A program made the translations under genes and the position numbers. Source: Methylobacterium sp. (lineage in GTDB: Bacteria > Pseudomonadota > Alphaproteobacteria > Rhizobiales > Beijerinckiaceae). Taken from it: 64,000 nucleotides of DNA. The notes under the pieces were generated by a model. It saw only the letters and a program-made list of their open reading frames with translations. It was not told the origin of the DNA and ran no database searches. Of this stretch, positions 47,144 to 55,201 are shown in pieces; the stretch's first letter is position 1; each line of letters opens with the position of its first letter. The stretch covers positions 124,001-188,000 of the forward strand of contig PERO01000018.1 of NCBI GenBank assembly GCA_002928875.1, written 5' to 3'.

Positions 47144-47321
47144 GGCTGGCAGCCGGCCGCCCGATCACGGCCTCGTGTCTCAATTCGGGATTTCGCCACA
47201 TTCCCGGCCTTACGGCTCCATAAAGGCCGGGCCATTATGGATGCTATCAAGGATTTCGCGTCTGATAGCCCCCAGACGACAGACGTGGTGTCCTTCGAAG
47301 GTTCGAGACCCCTTCACGAAC
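47144..47321 (+). other. Untranslated segment ending in a terminator, possible small RNA or long 3' leader
   Basis: No gene is seen in 178 bases after ilvE. Palindromes include GGCC-rich arms near 47201-47234 and CCTTCGAAGG (47292-47301). It could be a small RNA or the 3' end of the ilvE message. A T-loop-like GGTTCGAGACC occurs, but no tRNA fold can be drawn. Confidence 0.3.
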
Positions 47322-47349
47322 AGGCCGCGGCCCGAAACCGCGGCCTTTT
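47322..47349 (+). terminator. Intrinsic terminator 180 bases after ilvE
   Basis: Nine-bp stem AGGCCGCGG/CCGCGGCCT with a 7-base loop, then T-rich TTTTC. It faces the convergent DUF305 gene and may serve both strands. Confidence 0.8.
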
Positions 47350-47388
47350 CATTGGCGGGAAGGGGCTAGATTTTGCGGGCTTTGGCGC

Positions 47389-47781
47389 TCACTGGCCCTT
47401 CTTCTTCAACCACGCCTGCATGAAGGCGATTTCCTTCTCCTGCGCGGCAATCACCTCCTCGGCGAGCTTGCGGACTTCCGGGTCCTTGCCGTGCTGGAGC
47501 ACCACGCGCGCCATGTCGATCGCGCCCTGGTGGTGGGGAATCATGCCCTTGAAGAAGTCGATATCGGCATCGCCGGTGAAGGCGATATCCATGTCCTTGT
47601 GCATCTTGTCGTTCGCAGCGCGATAGGCCTTGGTCGCGGCCGATTCCGCCTGTGCGGGTGCCGCGCCATGTTGTGCGCCGTGCTGCGCGCCGTGCTGTGC
47701 GCCGTGATGACCCGCATGCTGCGCCTGCGCCGCCAGCGCGCCGCCGATCAGCACGAGCCCTGCGATGGTGAACCGCTTCAT
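47389..47781 (-). CDS. DUF305-family periplasmic protein, histidine-rich
   Basis: Small secreted protein of 130 residues. Signal peptide ending near AQA, then four tandem HGAQ-like units ([14 protein letters not shown]), then the DUF305 domain with [15 protein letters not shown]. Family members such as CopM bind copper or silver in the periplasm; the His repeats here fit metal binding. AAGGAG lies 8 bases before the ATG at 47781. Confidence 0.88.
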   Translation of the reverse strand: MKRFTIAGLVLIGGALAAQAQHAGHHGAQHGAQHGAQHGAAPAQAESAATKAYRAANDKMHKDMDIAFTGDADIDFFKGMIPHHQGAIDMARVVLQHGKDPEVRKLAEEVIAAQEKEIAFMQAWLKKKGQ

Positions 47782-47879
47782 GTCCCGATCTCCTTTGCTT
47801 TCGAGCATTCGGCCTAGGCCCGGACTGTTTCAGCCGTGTTTCACCCGTTTTGCCGCATCATCTCGCGCGCGCCAGCGCC

Positions 47880-48089
47880 TCAGCTCTGGCTGGGCCTGCA
47901 GGTCGAGATCCCCAGCAGGGTATAGGCCGGGCAATTCCCCACAAGCGCCGTCAGCAGCGGCACGATGCCGATCCAGCCGACCCAGTTCCAGCCGGTCTGC
48001 GTGAAGCCCAGCGGGATGGCATAGGCGATGAGCACGAGCCCGACGATGACGCGCAGGCCCCGGTCGAACGTTCCAACATTGCGAAGCAT
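47880..48089 (-). CDS. DUF2892-family small inner-membrane protein
   Basis: 69-residue membrane protein of the YgaP-tail type: MLRNVGTFDRGLRVIVGL, two hydrophobic segments, and two cysteines near the end (GNCPAYTLLGISTC). The family often sits beside rhodanese and sulfur or oxidative-stress genes. GGGGA lies 7 bases before the ATG. Function unknown. Confidence 0.8.
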   Translation of the reverse strand: MLRNVGTFDRGLRVIVGLVLIAYAIPLGFTQTGWNWVGWIGIVPLLTALVGNCPAYTLLGISTCRPSQS

Positions 48090-48244
48090 GATGGTTCCCC
48101 TTCTTTTCGCCATTGCGATCCAAAACATATATGGTTTATTGAATTTGTTTGCAAGCGAGGCTTGGGGTATCCGGCCATATCCGGACCGGCAGCGATCGAA
48201 TCGCTGCGAGCGGGCCGGGCTGTCCAACCTTCTGGAGACGGTTC

Positions 48245-48559
48245 ATGCGCAATCTCGCTTTGGCCGGTGGTGTGCTCGGCCTGGCTCTGGCGGCTTCGCC
48301 GGCCCTGGCCTGGACGCCGCCATCGGTCGGCACTCCCTGCCATTCCGTGCGACACGCCAAGGCGGATAGCCTGCTGATCGCCGGGAATTACCTTGGCGGA
48401 CGTCCGGTGCGGGCCGGCGTCGTCGACTGGAAGTCTTTCCAGGCCTGTTTCCGCGATGTCGCCTCCTGCGAGCAATGGCTGAGCCACCGCGCTTCGGCCT
48501 TTCCGCTCCGCCCGGGCATTGCGCGCTGCACGCCGGTGACGGTCGGCTACAGGCGCTGA
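48245..48559 (+). CDS. Small secreted cysteine-containing protein
   Basis: 104-residue protein of unknown family with a signal peptide (RNLALAGGVLGLALAA, cut near ALA). The mature part has four cysteines and no known domain. GGAG lies 8 bases before the ATG. Its 3' end overlaps the 3' end of murJ by 13 bases. Confidence 0.65.
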   Translation: MRNLALAGGVLGLALAASPALAWTPPSVGTPCHSVRHAKADSLLIAGNYLGGRPVRAGVVDWKSFQACFRDVASCEQWLSHRASAFPLRPGIARCTPVTVGYRR

Positions 48560-50076
48560 GCGTCGCGCAGGCGCAGCGGCAGGTGCGCGATCCGGGCGCA
48601 GAAGAACAGGATCCCGCCATAGGCCAAAGCCGCCGAGAGGGTGTAGATCCCGAGCATGAGGAAAGCCGGCAGCCCGCCCACCCGGCTGCCGAAAAGTTCG
48701 CGCACCAGCAGCAGGGTCGCGACCAGCCAGATCGTGCCGATCACCGAGATCGCGAGTTGCAGGGCGAGTTCGGCGTCCGGCCCGGCCTTCTTCTGGCGGA
48801 TGGCCAGCGTCCCGAGGATCACCGCATTGGCGATGGCGCCCATGGCCGTGGCGAAGGCAAGCCCCGCCGCGCCGTAATCGCGCCAGAACAGCATCTTCAG
48901 GAACAGGTTCAGCGCGATGGCCGTCACCGAGGCATAGAGCGGGGTCTGGGTGTCGCCCCGCGCATGGAAGCTCGCGACGAGCGAGCGGATCGCCACCACC
49001 GCCGGCAAACCCCAGCCATAGGCCGCGAGCACGGCTGAGGCATTCCGCACCGCTTCCTCGCCAAAGGCGCCGTAGCCGAAGAACCCGGCGATGATCGCCT
49101 CGGGGATGAACAGGAAGGCAGCCGTGAAGGGGATCGCAAGCGCGAGCGAGATGGCGAGGCTCTGGTTCTGGGCGCGATGCGCGCCGGCCTCGTCACCGGC
49201 CGCGAGGCGTTTCGACATTTCCGGCAGCAGGACCGTGCCGGCCGCCACCGCGATGACGCCGATGGGCAACTGGTAGAGCCGATCCGCGTAATAGAGCGAG
49301 GAGGCCCCGCCGGGCGGCAGGAAGGTCACGATGATCGTGTCGGCGAGCATCGCGATCTGCACGCCGGCCGAGCCGATCACCGCCGGGCCGAAGGCGCGGA
49401 AGAAGCGGGCGAGTTCGCCGTTCCAGCGCGGCCAGACCGGCGGAGCCAGCAGGCCGGCCCGGAACGCCGCGATGGCCAGGAGGCCGGCCTCGAGCACGCC
49501 CGCGATCAGCACGCCCCAGGCCGCGGCATGGGCGCCGGTCGCGAAGAACCCGGCCATCAGCAGCGTCGAGATCATGGCGAAGTTCAGCAGCACCGGCGCG
49601 GCCGCGCCCGCGGCGAAGCGCTTCTCGGCATTCAGCACGCCCGTCCACAGCACGACAAGCGAGACCAGGGCCAGATAGGGAAAGGTGATGCGCGTCAGCT
49701 CCACCGCGAGGGTCATCGCCGGCCCGGAGGAAAAGCCGGGCGCCAGCAGCCGGATGAAGCCGGGCGTGAAGGCGAGCACCAGGGCCAGCAGCAAGCCTTG
49801 CGCGATCAGCATCAGCGTCAGCACTTCGCCCTGGAAGCGGCGGCTCGCCTGTTCGCCGGCTTGCGTGCGGATGCGCGCATAGGCCGGCACGAAGGCCGAG
49901 GAGAAGGCACCTTCGCCGAAGATGGCGCGGAAATGGTTCGGCAGGCGGAAGGCGACGGCAAAGGCGTCCATCAACAGGCTCGCGCCCAGAAGACGCGCGA
50001 GCAGAATATCCCTGAGGAAGCCGGTGATGCGGGAAAGCAAGGTCCAGAGGCTGACGGAAACGAAAGCCCGGATCAT
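48547..50076 (-). CDS. murJ: Lipid II flippase MurJ (MviN)
   Basis: Essential inner-membrane flippase of 509 residues, about 14 membrane segments, that moves the peptidoglycan precursor lipid II outward. Seen: LLSRITGFLRDILLARLLG and FRLPNHFRAIFGEGAFSSAF, the MurJ signatures with conserved Arg and Asp. Translated from an ATG overlapping the upstream glycosyltransferase gene by 4 bases, so cell-envelope genes are coupled here. Confidence 0.93.
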   Translation of the reverse strand: MIRAFVSVSLWTLLSRITGFLRDILLARLLGASLLMDAFAVAFRLPNHFRAIFGEGAFSSAFVPAYARIRTQAGEQASRRFQGEVLTLMLIAQGLLLALVLAFTPGFIRLLAPGFSSGPAMTLAVELTRITFPYLALVSLVVLWTGVLNAEKRFAAGAAAPVLLNFAMISTLLMAGFFATGAHAAAWGVLIAGVLEAGLLAIAAFRAGLLAPPVWPRWNGELARFFRAFGPAVIGSAGVQIAMLADTIIVTFLPPGGASSLYYADRLYQLPIGVIAVAAGTVLLPEMSKRLAAGDEAGAHRAQNQSLAISLALAIPFTAAFLFIPEAIIAGFFGYGAFGEEAVRNASAVLAAYGWGLPAVVAIRSLVASFHARGDTQTPLYASVTAIALNLFLKMLFWRDYGAAGLAFATAMGAIANAVILGTLAIRQKKAGPDAELALQLAISVIGTIWLVATLLLVRELFGSRVGGLPAFLMLGIYTLSAALAYGGILFFCARIAHLPLRLRDAQRL

Positions 50077-51131
50077 GTCGATTGGCGGGCCCGGGCGGTT
50101 GTCCGTGCAGGGTGGGGCGCTTCCGGTTCGTCATCGTCCAGCGGCTCGCCGCCGATCTCCTCCGCGACGATGTAGAGCGGCCGGCGCTTCACCTCCGCGA
50201 AGATGCGGCCGATATATTCGCCGATGATGCCGAGGAACACGAGCTGGATGCCGGAAAAGAACATCACGGACACAACCAGCGTGGGGAATCCCGGCACATC
50301 CGAGCCCCAGATGATCGTGCGCAGCGCCATCGTCGCGGCATAGGTCATCGCGAAGATCGAGATCGCGACGCCGAAATAGGTCGCGAGCTTCAGGGGCAGC
50401 GTCGAGAACGAGGAGAGCCCGTCGAAGGCGAAGCGGGTCAGCTTGTGCAGCCCCCATTTCGAGGTGCCGTGCAGGCGCTCCTGCACCTCGAACGGCACGC
50501 CGATCGATCGGAAACCTACCCAGGCATAAAGCCCTTTCGAGAAACGCGCGCGCTCGCCGAGCTTGCGCAGGGCCAGCACCACCTTGCGATCCATCAGCCG
50601 GAAATCGCCGGCCCCTTCGGGCAAGGGGGTTTCACCAAAGCGCTGGAACAGCCGGTAAAATCGCTCCGTGAGCCAGCGGCGCAGCGGGCCGTCGGTCGAG
50701 CGATCGACACGCTGGCCGTAGACCATCTCGTACCCCTCGCGCCAGCGTGCGACAAAGGTCTTCAGGATTTCGGGCGGATGCTGCAGATCAGCATCGATCA
50801 GCGCCACGGCTTCGCCCTGCGCATGGTCGAGGCCGGCAGCCAGCGCGATTTCCTTGCCGAAATTGCGGCTGAAGCGCAGGGCACGGATGCGGCTGTCGAG
50901 CGCCGCGAACCGCTCGATGCGCTCGAGCGTGTCGTCGGAAGAGCCGTCATCCACGAACAGGATTTCGAACGAGCTCACGCAGCCTTCGAGCACCGGCACG
51001 AGCTTGCCGATCAGGGCATCGACATTCTCGCCCTCGTTGAAGGCGGGGACGATGACGCTGAGTTCGGGCCGGTGCGACCGCGCGGCCGCCAGGGTGCGGC
51101 GGATCGGTCCGGGCATGGGCTGTTCGTTCAT
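50073..51131 (-). CDS. Membrane glycosyltransferase family 2, polyprenyl-phosphate type (GtrB/DPM-like)
   Basis: 352-residue transferase that probably moves a sugar from a nucleotide donor to undecaprenyl phosphate on the cytoplasmic face. GT2 motifs: ELSVIVPAFNEGENV, ILFVDDGSSDDT, LIDADLQHPPE, and GAGDFRLMDRKV. Two C-terminal membrane segments follow. The start at 51131 is preferred (AAGGA 5 bases before it) over a longer frame that would add about 170 implausible residues. Overlaps murJ. Confidence 0.88.
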   Translation of the reverse strand: MNEQPMPGPIRRTLAAARSHRPELSVIVPAFNEGENVDALIGKLVPVLEGCVSSFEILFVDDGSSDDTLERIERFAALDSRIRALRFSRNFGKEIALAAGLDHAQGEAVALIDADLQHPPEILKTFVARWREGYEMVYGQRVDRSTDGPLRRWLTERFYRLFQRFGETPLPEGAGDFRLMDRKVVLALRKLGERARFSKGLYAWVGFRSIGVPFEVQERLHGTSKWGLHKLTRFAFDGLSSFSTLPLKLATYFGVAISIFAMTYAATMALRTIIWGSDVPGFPTLVVSVMFFSGIQLVFLGIIGEYIGRIFAEVKRRPLYIVAEEIGGEPLDDDEPEAPHPARTTARARQST

Positions 51132-51273
51132 TGCTTCCTTCTCCCTCGCAGTGCGTTTCCGCCCTGCTCCCCCGTTCTGTTTCTGAACGATCTGAGCCAT
51201 AACGAAAAGCCCTTGCTGGCGGGTCCAAATCACATTGCCGATGGATAGCGCCCCGCGCATGAATGGAAGCCCA

Positions 51274-52128
51274 ATGTCCAGACCCACCCGATTCGTGCTG
51301 ACCGCCGATGATTTCGCGCTGACGCCCGGCGTCAGTGCCGGCATTCTCGATCTGCTGGAGGCCGGGAGCCTCTCGGCGGCGGGTGCGATGACGAACCGCC
51401 CGCATTGGCGCAACAACGCCCCGGCCTTCGCGCAGTTCGCCGGCACGGCCGATCTGGGCCTGCATTTCAACCTCACCTGCGGCGCGCCGCTGACGCGCAT
51501 GAAGCGCCTCGCCCCGGCCGGCGCCTTGCCGAAACTGGCGGCCCTCATCAGCGGCGGCGTGGCGGGGCGCCTGCCGCTCGACGAGATCGCGGCGGAACTC
51601 GAGGCGCAGATCGATGCGTTCCAGCAGGCCATGGGCCGTCCGCCGGATTTCATCGACGGCCATCAGCATGCCCATGCCTTGCCGGGTGTTCGGCGTGCGC
51701 TGGCGCAGGTTCTGCCGCGCCGGTTCCCCGATGCGAAGCCCTATCTCCGAAACCCGGCGGACAGGCTCGCGGCCATTCGCGCGCGCGGCCGGCACTCGGC
51801 CAAGGCGGCCTTGCTCGCCAGCCTCGCGCGCCCCTTCGCGCCGCGCATGCGGGCACTGGGTTTTGCCGTGAACGAGGGCTTTTCCGGCTATTCCCGTTTC
51901 AATGCGCGCACGGATTATGGCCGCGATTTCGCAAGCTACCTCATCGCGCCGGGCCCCCGGCCGCTCGTGATGTGCCATCCCGGCTTCGTCGATGACGAAT
52001 TGCGCGGGCTCGATCCGGCAACTGACAGCCGGGAGGCCGAAATGGGCTTCTTCCTGTCCTCCCGCTTCGTGGAGATCTGCGCGGCTGCCGGCCTGGCCCC
52101 GGCCCGGTTTTCCGAACTCGCCCCCTGA
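51274..52128 (+). CDS. YdjC/ChbG-family carbohydrate deacetylase (HpnK-like)
   Basis: 284-residue metal-dependent N-deacetylase. Family signatures: TADDFALTPGVSAGI (metal Asp), LGLHFNLTCG and DGHQHAHALPGVRRA (metal His). It could deacetylate a glycan such as an acetylated sugar lipid. Divergent from the glycosyltransferase and murJ genes, so possibly linked with envelope glycans. The ATG at 51274 starts right at the family's first residues; earlier ones are possible. Confidence 0.85.
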   Translation: MSRPTRFVLTADDFALTPGVSAGILDLLEAGSLSAAGAMTNRPHWRNNAPAFAQFAGTADLGLHFNLTCGAPLTRMKRLAPAGALPKLAALISGGVAGRLPLDEIAAELEAQIDAFQQAMGRPPDFIDGHQHAHALPGVRRALAQVLPRRFPDAKPYLRNPADRLAAIRARGRHSAKAALLASLARPFAPRMRALGFAVNEGFSGYSRFNARTDYGRDFASYLIAPGPRPLVMCHPGFVDDELRGLDPATDSREAEMGFFLSSRFVEICAAAGLAPARFSELAP

Positions 52129-52138
52129 AGGATCGACG

Positions 52139-52486
52139 ATGTCCCTGACGCCCGCCCACTGGATGCCGATCGCGCTGCTGCTCGTCTCCAACCTGTTCAT
52201 GACATTCGCCTGGTATGGCCATCTGAAGTTCAAGGAGACGGCGCTGCCGCTGGTCATCCTCGCGAGCTGGGGCATCGCCTTCTTCGAGTATTGCCTGGCC
52301 GTGCCGGCGAACCGGCTGGGCCACCAGGTTTATTCGGCAGCGGAACTGAAGACGATCCAGGAGGTGGTCACGCTTCTGGTTTTCGCAGGTTTTTCCGTCC
52401 TTTACCTCGGGGAGAAGATCACGGTGAACCACATGATCGGCTTCGGCCTGATCGCGCTCGGTGCCGGCTTTGTGTTCCGCGGTTAG
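52139..52486 (+). CDS. DUF486-family membrane protein
   Basis: Inner-membrane protein of 115 residues with four hydrophobic segments; DUF486 belongs to the DMT transporter group. Signatures TFAWYGHLKFKE and SWGIAFFEYCLAVPANR. AAGGA lies 9 bases before the ATG. 10 bases after the YdjC gene, likely one operon. Confidence 0.85.
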   Translation: MSLTPAHWMPIALLLVSNLFMTFAWYGHLKFKETALPLVILASWGIAFFEYCLAVPANRLGHQVYSAAELKTIQEVVTLLVFAGFSVLYLGEKITVNHMIGFGLIALGAGFVFRG

Positions 52487-52576
52487 CCCGTCTGCGGATT
52501 GACGCGGGCGGCCCCGGGCTGCAAAACGGAACGACATCAGAACGGAACGACATCACAGCCAACGGGGAAGGTCACC

Positions 52577-52798
52577 ATGTCCAATTCGAGCTTCGAGCGT
52601 CCGCGCGAAATCATCACCTTCTGCCTCAAGCCCTTCGAGGACCAGAAGGGCACGCCCGCCTACGAGGAAGCCTTCCGCCGCCTCGAACACGTGATCCGTA
52701 CCTATCAGGCGCAGCTCATCAAGGCGAAGACCCCGGTGGCGGTCGATTTCTCCAACATGCCGACCGTGACCATCAACGAGGATGCCCACGGGCACTGA
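52577..52798 (+). CDS. Small hypothetical protein, 73 residues
   Basis: Unknown cytosolic protein starting SNSSFERPREIITFCLKPFE and ending in INEDAHGH. GGGGAAGG lies 6 bases before the ATG, and the body looks helical and soluble. I do not recognise the family. Confidence 0.65.
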   Translation: MSNSSFERPREIITFCLKPFEDQKGTPAYEEAFRRLEHVIRTYQAQLIKAKTPVAVDFSNMPTVTINEDAHGH

Positions 52799-52807
52799 CA
52801 ATCCGTC

Positions 52808-52829
52808 GCCCGGCGCAACCAAGCCGGGC
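52808..52829. other. Hairpin between the 73-residue protein and the Csp-like gene
   Basis: Seven-bp stem GCCCGGC/GCCGGGC with 8-base loop, 10 bases after the upstream stop, between converging genes. No T-run follows directly; may be a weak terminator. Confidence 0.4.
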
Positions 52830-52890
52830 GCGTTCGCGCGGATGGGACACTCGGTGCCGGCGGCTTTTTTCGCGCGCCGGTGATGACCCC

Positions 52891-53226
52891 TCAGGCGGCC
52901 ATGGTGCGGCAACTCTGGGCGCAATCGCGACAGATCGCGACGCATTCCGGCATGTCGCCGATGGTTTCGCAACTCGAGGCGCAGGCCTCGCAGATCTCGA
53001 CACAGGCGCGGCACACGGCGCGATGCTGCGGCGCGCCGGTCATCATGATTTCCGCCGCGGCCGAGCAGATCGTGGCGCAAGCCAGCATCAGCCGGAAATG
53101 ATCCGGCTCGACATGGCGGCCGCCCGCTTCAAGGCAATGCTGCATGGCCGTCTCGCGGCAGATCTGCGCGCAATCAAGGCAGGTTTCGATGCATTCCTGC
53201 ATCGCCGGATCGGGTTGATGGTGCAT
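52891..53226 (-). CDS. Four-helix-bundle copper-binding protein (cytosolic Csp-like)
   Basis: 111-residue protein with 16 cysteines (positions 12, 16, 19, 23, 31, 50, 54, 72, 75, 79, 82, 86, 95, 99, 102, 106) mostly as CxxC/CxxxC along helices. This is the pattern of copper storage protein family members that pack many Cu(I) ions inside a four-helix bundle. No signal peptide, so the cytosolic Csp3-type is likely. GAGGAGG lies 6 bases before the ATG. Convergent with the small upstream gene, upstream on the strand of sodB's terminator. Confidence 0.85.
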   Translation of the reverse strand: MHHQPDPAMQECIETCLDCAQICRETAMQHCLEAGGRHVEPDHFRLMLACATICSAAAEIMMTGAPQHRAVCRACVEICEACASSCETIGDMPECVAICRDCAQSCRTMAA

Positions 53227-53305
53227 GGCGGCCTCCTCTGCCTGGAGGAGGAACGTGGGCTTGCGCTGCGGGTTCCGCCGACGGCCGCGCAGCCCTCTCA
53301 CGAAA

Positions 53306-53327
53306 AACGCCGGGGCGACCCGGCGTT
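53306..53327 (-). terminator. Intrinsic terminator of sodB
   Basis: Stem AACGCCGGG/CCCGGCGTT with 4-base loop and T-run on the minus strand, about 30 bases after the sodB stop. Confidence 0.85.
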
Positions 53328-53354
53328 TCGTGTTTCCAGATCGGCCAAGGCGGC

Positions 53355-53954
53355 TTACTTCACCGCCGCCTCGTACATCTCGGCCACGTATTCCCAGTTC
53401 ACGAGATGCTCGACGAAGGCCTTGAGGTAATCCGGCCGGCGATTGCGGTAATCGATGTAGTAGGAATGCTCCCAGACGTCGCAACCGAGGATCGGCTTCG
53501 CGCCCATCACCAGCGGGCTCTCGCCGTTGGGGGACTTCATCACGACGATCTTGCCATCCTTCACCGCGAGCCAATTCCAGCCCGAGCCGAACTGCGTGAC
53601 GCCGGCCTGGATGAAGTCTTCCTTCATCTTCTCGACCGAGCCGAGATCCTCGATGATCTTCTTCTCGAGGTTGCCGGGAATCGCACCGCCGCCATTCGGC
53701 TTCATCCACTTCCAGAAATGGATGTGGTTGTAATGCTGGCCGGCATTGTTGAAGAGGCCGGCATTCTTGCCATGGCTGCCGACAACGATCTCCTCGAGGC
53801 TCTTGCCCTCGAATTCCGAACCCTTCAGCAGGTTGTTGCCGTTGTTCACGTAAGCGAGGTGATGCTTGTCGTGATGGTATTCGAGCGTCTCCTTCGACAT
53901 GTAGGGCTGGAGCGCGTCATGCGCGTAGGGGAGATCCGGCAGCGTGAAGGACAT
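53355..53954 (-). CDS. sodB: Superoxide dismutase, iron type
   Basis: Cytoplasmic SOD of 199 residues. Metal ligands visible: His in LEYHHDKHHLAYV, His in GQHYNHIHFW, and the Asp/His of DVWEHSYYIDY. Fe-type reading: Gln follows NNAG at the position where MnSOD has Gly, and the MnSOD Gln region reads NGESPL. The ATG at 53954 starts at the family's first residues (SFTLPDLPYAHDAL). Confidence 0.92.
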   Translation of the reverse strand: MSFTLPDLPYAHDALQPYMSKETLEYHHDKHHLAYVNNGNNLLKGSEFEGKSLEEIVVGSHGKNAGLFNNAGQHYNHIHFWKWMKPNGGGAIPGNLEKKIIEDLGSVEKMKEDFIQAGVTQFGSGWNWLAVKDGKIVVMKSPNGESPLVMGAKPILGCDVWEHSYYIDYRNRRPDYLKAFVEHLVNWEYVAEMYEAAVK

Positions 53955-54124
53955 GGTGTGAAACCTCAGAGAAAGGGGGTGCCGCGCGGCGCGGCGATCG
54001 GCCGGCGCGAGCGCCAGACGCGGCAAGAGATAGGCCCGTGTCGGCCCCAAGGCAATGCGGCTGTGCCGCGTCAAGTTCCGGGCTTTTCGGGGCTGAAAGG
54101 GTTTGTTTACCCTGATGGCGGAAA

Positions 54125-54154
54125 TTGACCTGATTTTTCAAGGCTGCGTAATTC
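54125..54154 (+). promoter_or_regulatory. Candidate sigma-70 promoter
   Basis: TTGACC (54125-54130), 18-base spacer, TAATTC (54149-54154), just before the ATG at 54176. This is the best promoter-like pair I find in the window. Confidence 0.45.
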
Positions 54155-54175
54155 GGTCTCACGGGAGCAGGCATC

Positions 54176-55189
54176 ATGAAGGTCATCTATGCCGCGGCCG
54201 GGCTCATGGTTCTTCTCGCGTTCTGGGCTTTCTGGCTCGCTCTGCAGCTCATTCCAACGGATCTCGGCAACAGCTACATGGTGGCGGCGAGCGTGCTGTT
54301 CTCGGCCGCCTTCCTGATGGTGGCGGTCGCGCGGGCCGCGCGCCTGATCGTCGACAATATCCGCGCCTTGCCCGCGGCGTCGCCGCCGATGGCGCAGGCC
54401 CGCATGGTGGAAGCGCCTGTGGTCGAAGCGCCGATGGTGGAAGCGCCGCCGATGGTTGCGCCGGCGGCCATGGCGCCGCTGACCGAGCGCCAGCCCTCGA
54501 CCGAACGTCCGCTGGCTCCGCTGATCGCCGGCGCGGCGGCAGGTGTCGCCACGGGCGCCGCGATCCATGCCGCAACACGGCTGCCGGACCCCGCTCCCGA
54601 GCCGCAACAATCCGATCCCGTCGAGCGCGACCTCTTCGCCGTCGACCCGATGCCACCCGCGCGTCAGGCGGAAATCCCCGACCTCGCCGCAGAAGCGCCG
54701 CCGCCCACGCTGTCGATGTCGGACGACCCGCTGATCTCCCCCTCCATGCTGGGCGAGACGGAGGATTCCGCACTGCTTCAGCCGGGGCGGCCCGCGCCGG
54801 CCGATACCGGGGAGGACGACGACCTTGTCTTGCCGCCGCTGCCCCCCATTCCGCGCTTCGGACCAGCACCGGCCGATGAACCGGAGGCGGGCGAGGGGTT
54901 CGCGCAAACCGAGCCGGCCGCAGCAACCGCCATGGCCGAGCCGGCACCGTTGCCGGCTTCCCCGACGCCCGGTCTCATCCATGACGAGGATCTCGCCCGG
55001 CTCTCCGAGGCCGAAGCCGATCTTGCGCCGCTGGACACGCTGGAAATCGTCGGGGCCTATGACAGCGGCGGAACGCGCTTCACCATGTATTCCGATGGCT
55101 CGGTGACCGCGAAGGGCGAGGCGGTGGATCGTCGCTTCCGCAGCCTCGACGACCTGCGCGCCTTCATCGATGCCGGCATGCGGGGCTGA
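54176..55189 (+). CDS. Inner-membrane protein with long Ala/Pro-rich region
   Basis: 337-residue protein of unknown function. Two N-terminal membrane segments (about 7-27, 35-53), then a long Ala/Pro/Glu-rich region (65-280) and a short folded C-terminal domain (GAYDSGGTRFTMYSDGSVTAKG). The layout suggests a membrane-anchored, flexible spacer presenting the C-terminal domain. GGGAGCAGG precedes the ATG. Confidence 0.65.
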   Translation: MKVIYAAAGLMVLLAFWAFWLALQLIPTDLGNSYMVAASVLFSAAFLMVAVARAARLIVDNIRALPAASPPMAQARMVEAPVVEAPMVEAPPMVAPAAMAPLTERQPSTERPLAPLIAGAAAGVATGAAIHAATRLPDPAPEPQQSDPVERDLFAVDPMPPARQAEIPDLAAEAPPPTLSMSDDPLISPSMLGETEDSALLQPGRPAPADTGEDDDLVLPPLPPIPRFGPAPADEPEAGEGFAQTEPAAATAMAEPAPLPASPTPGLIHDEDLARLSEAEADLAPLDTLEIVGAYDSGGTRFTMYSDGSVTAKGEAVDRRFRSLDDLRAFIDAGMRG

Positions 55190-55201
55190 GGGTTCCCATC
55201 C

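Noticed and set aside
47270..47325. tRNA-like T-loop GGTTCGAGACC
   Set aside because: Flanking bases do not form a T-stem, and no anticodon arm or acceptor stem can be drawn.
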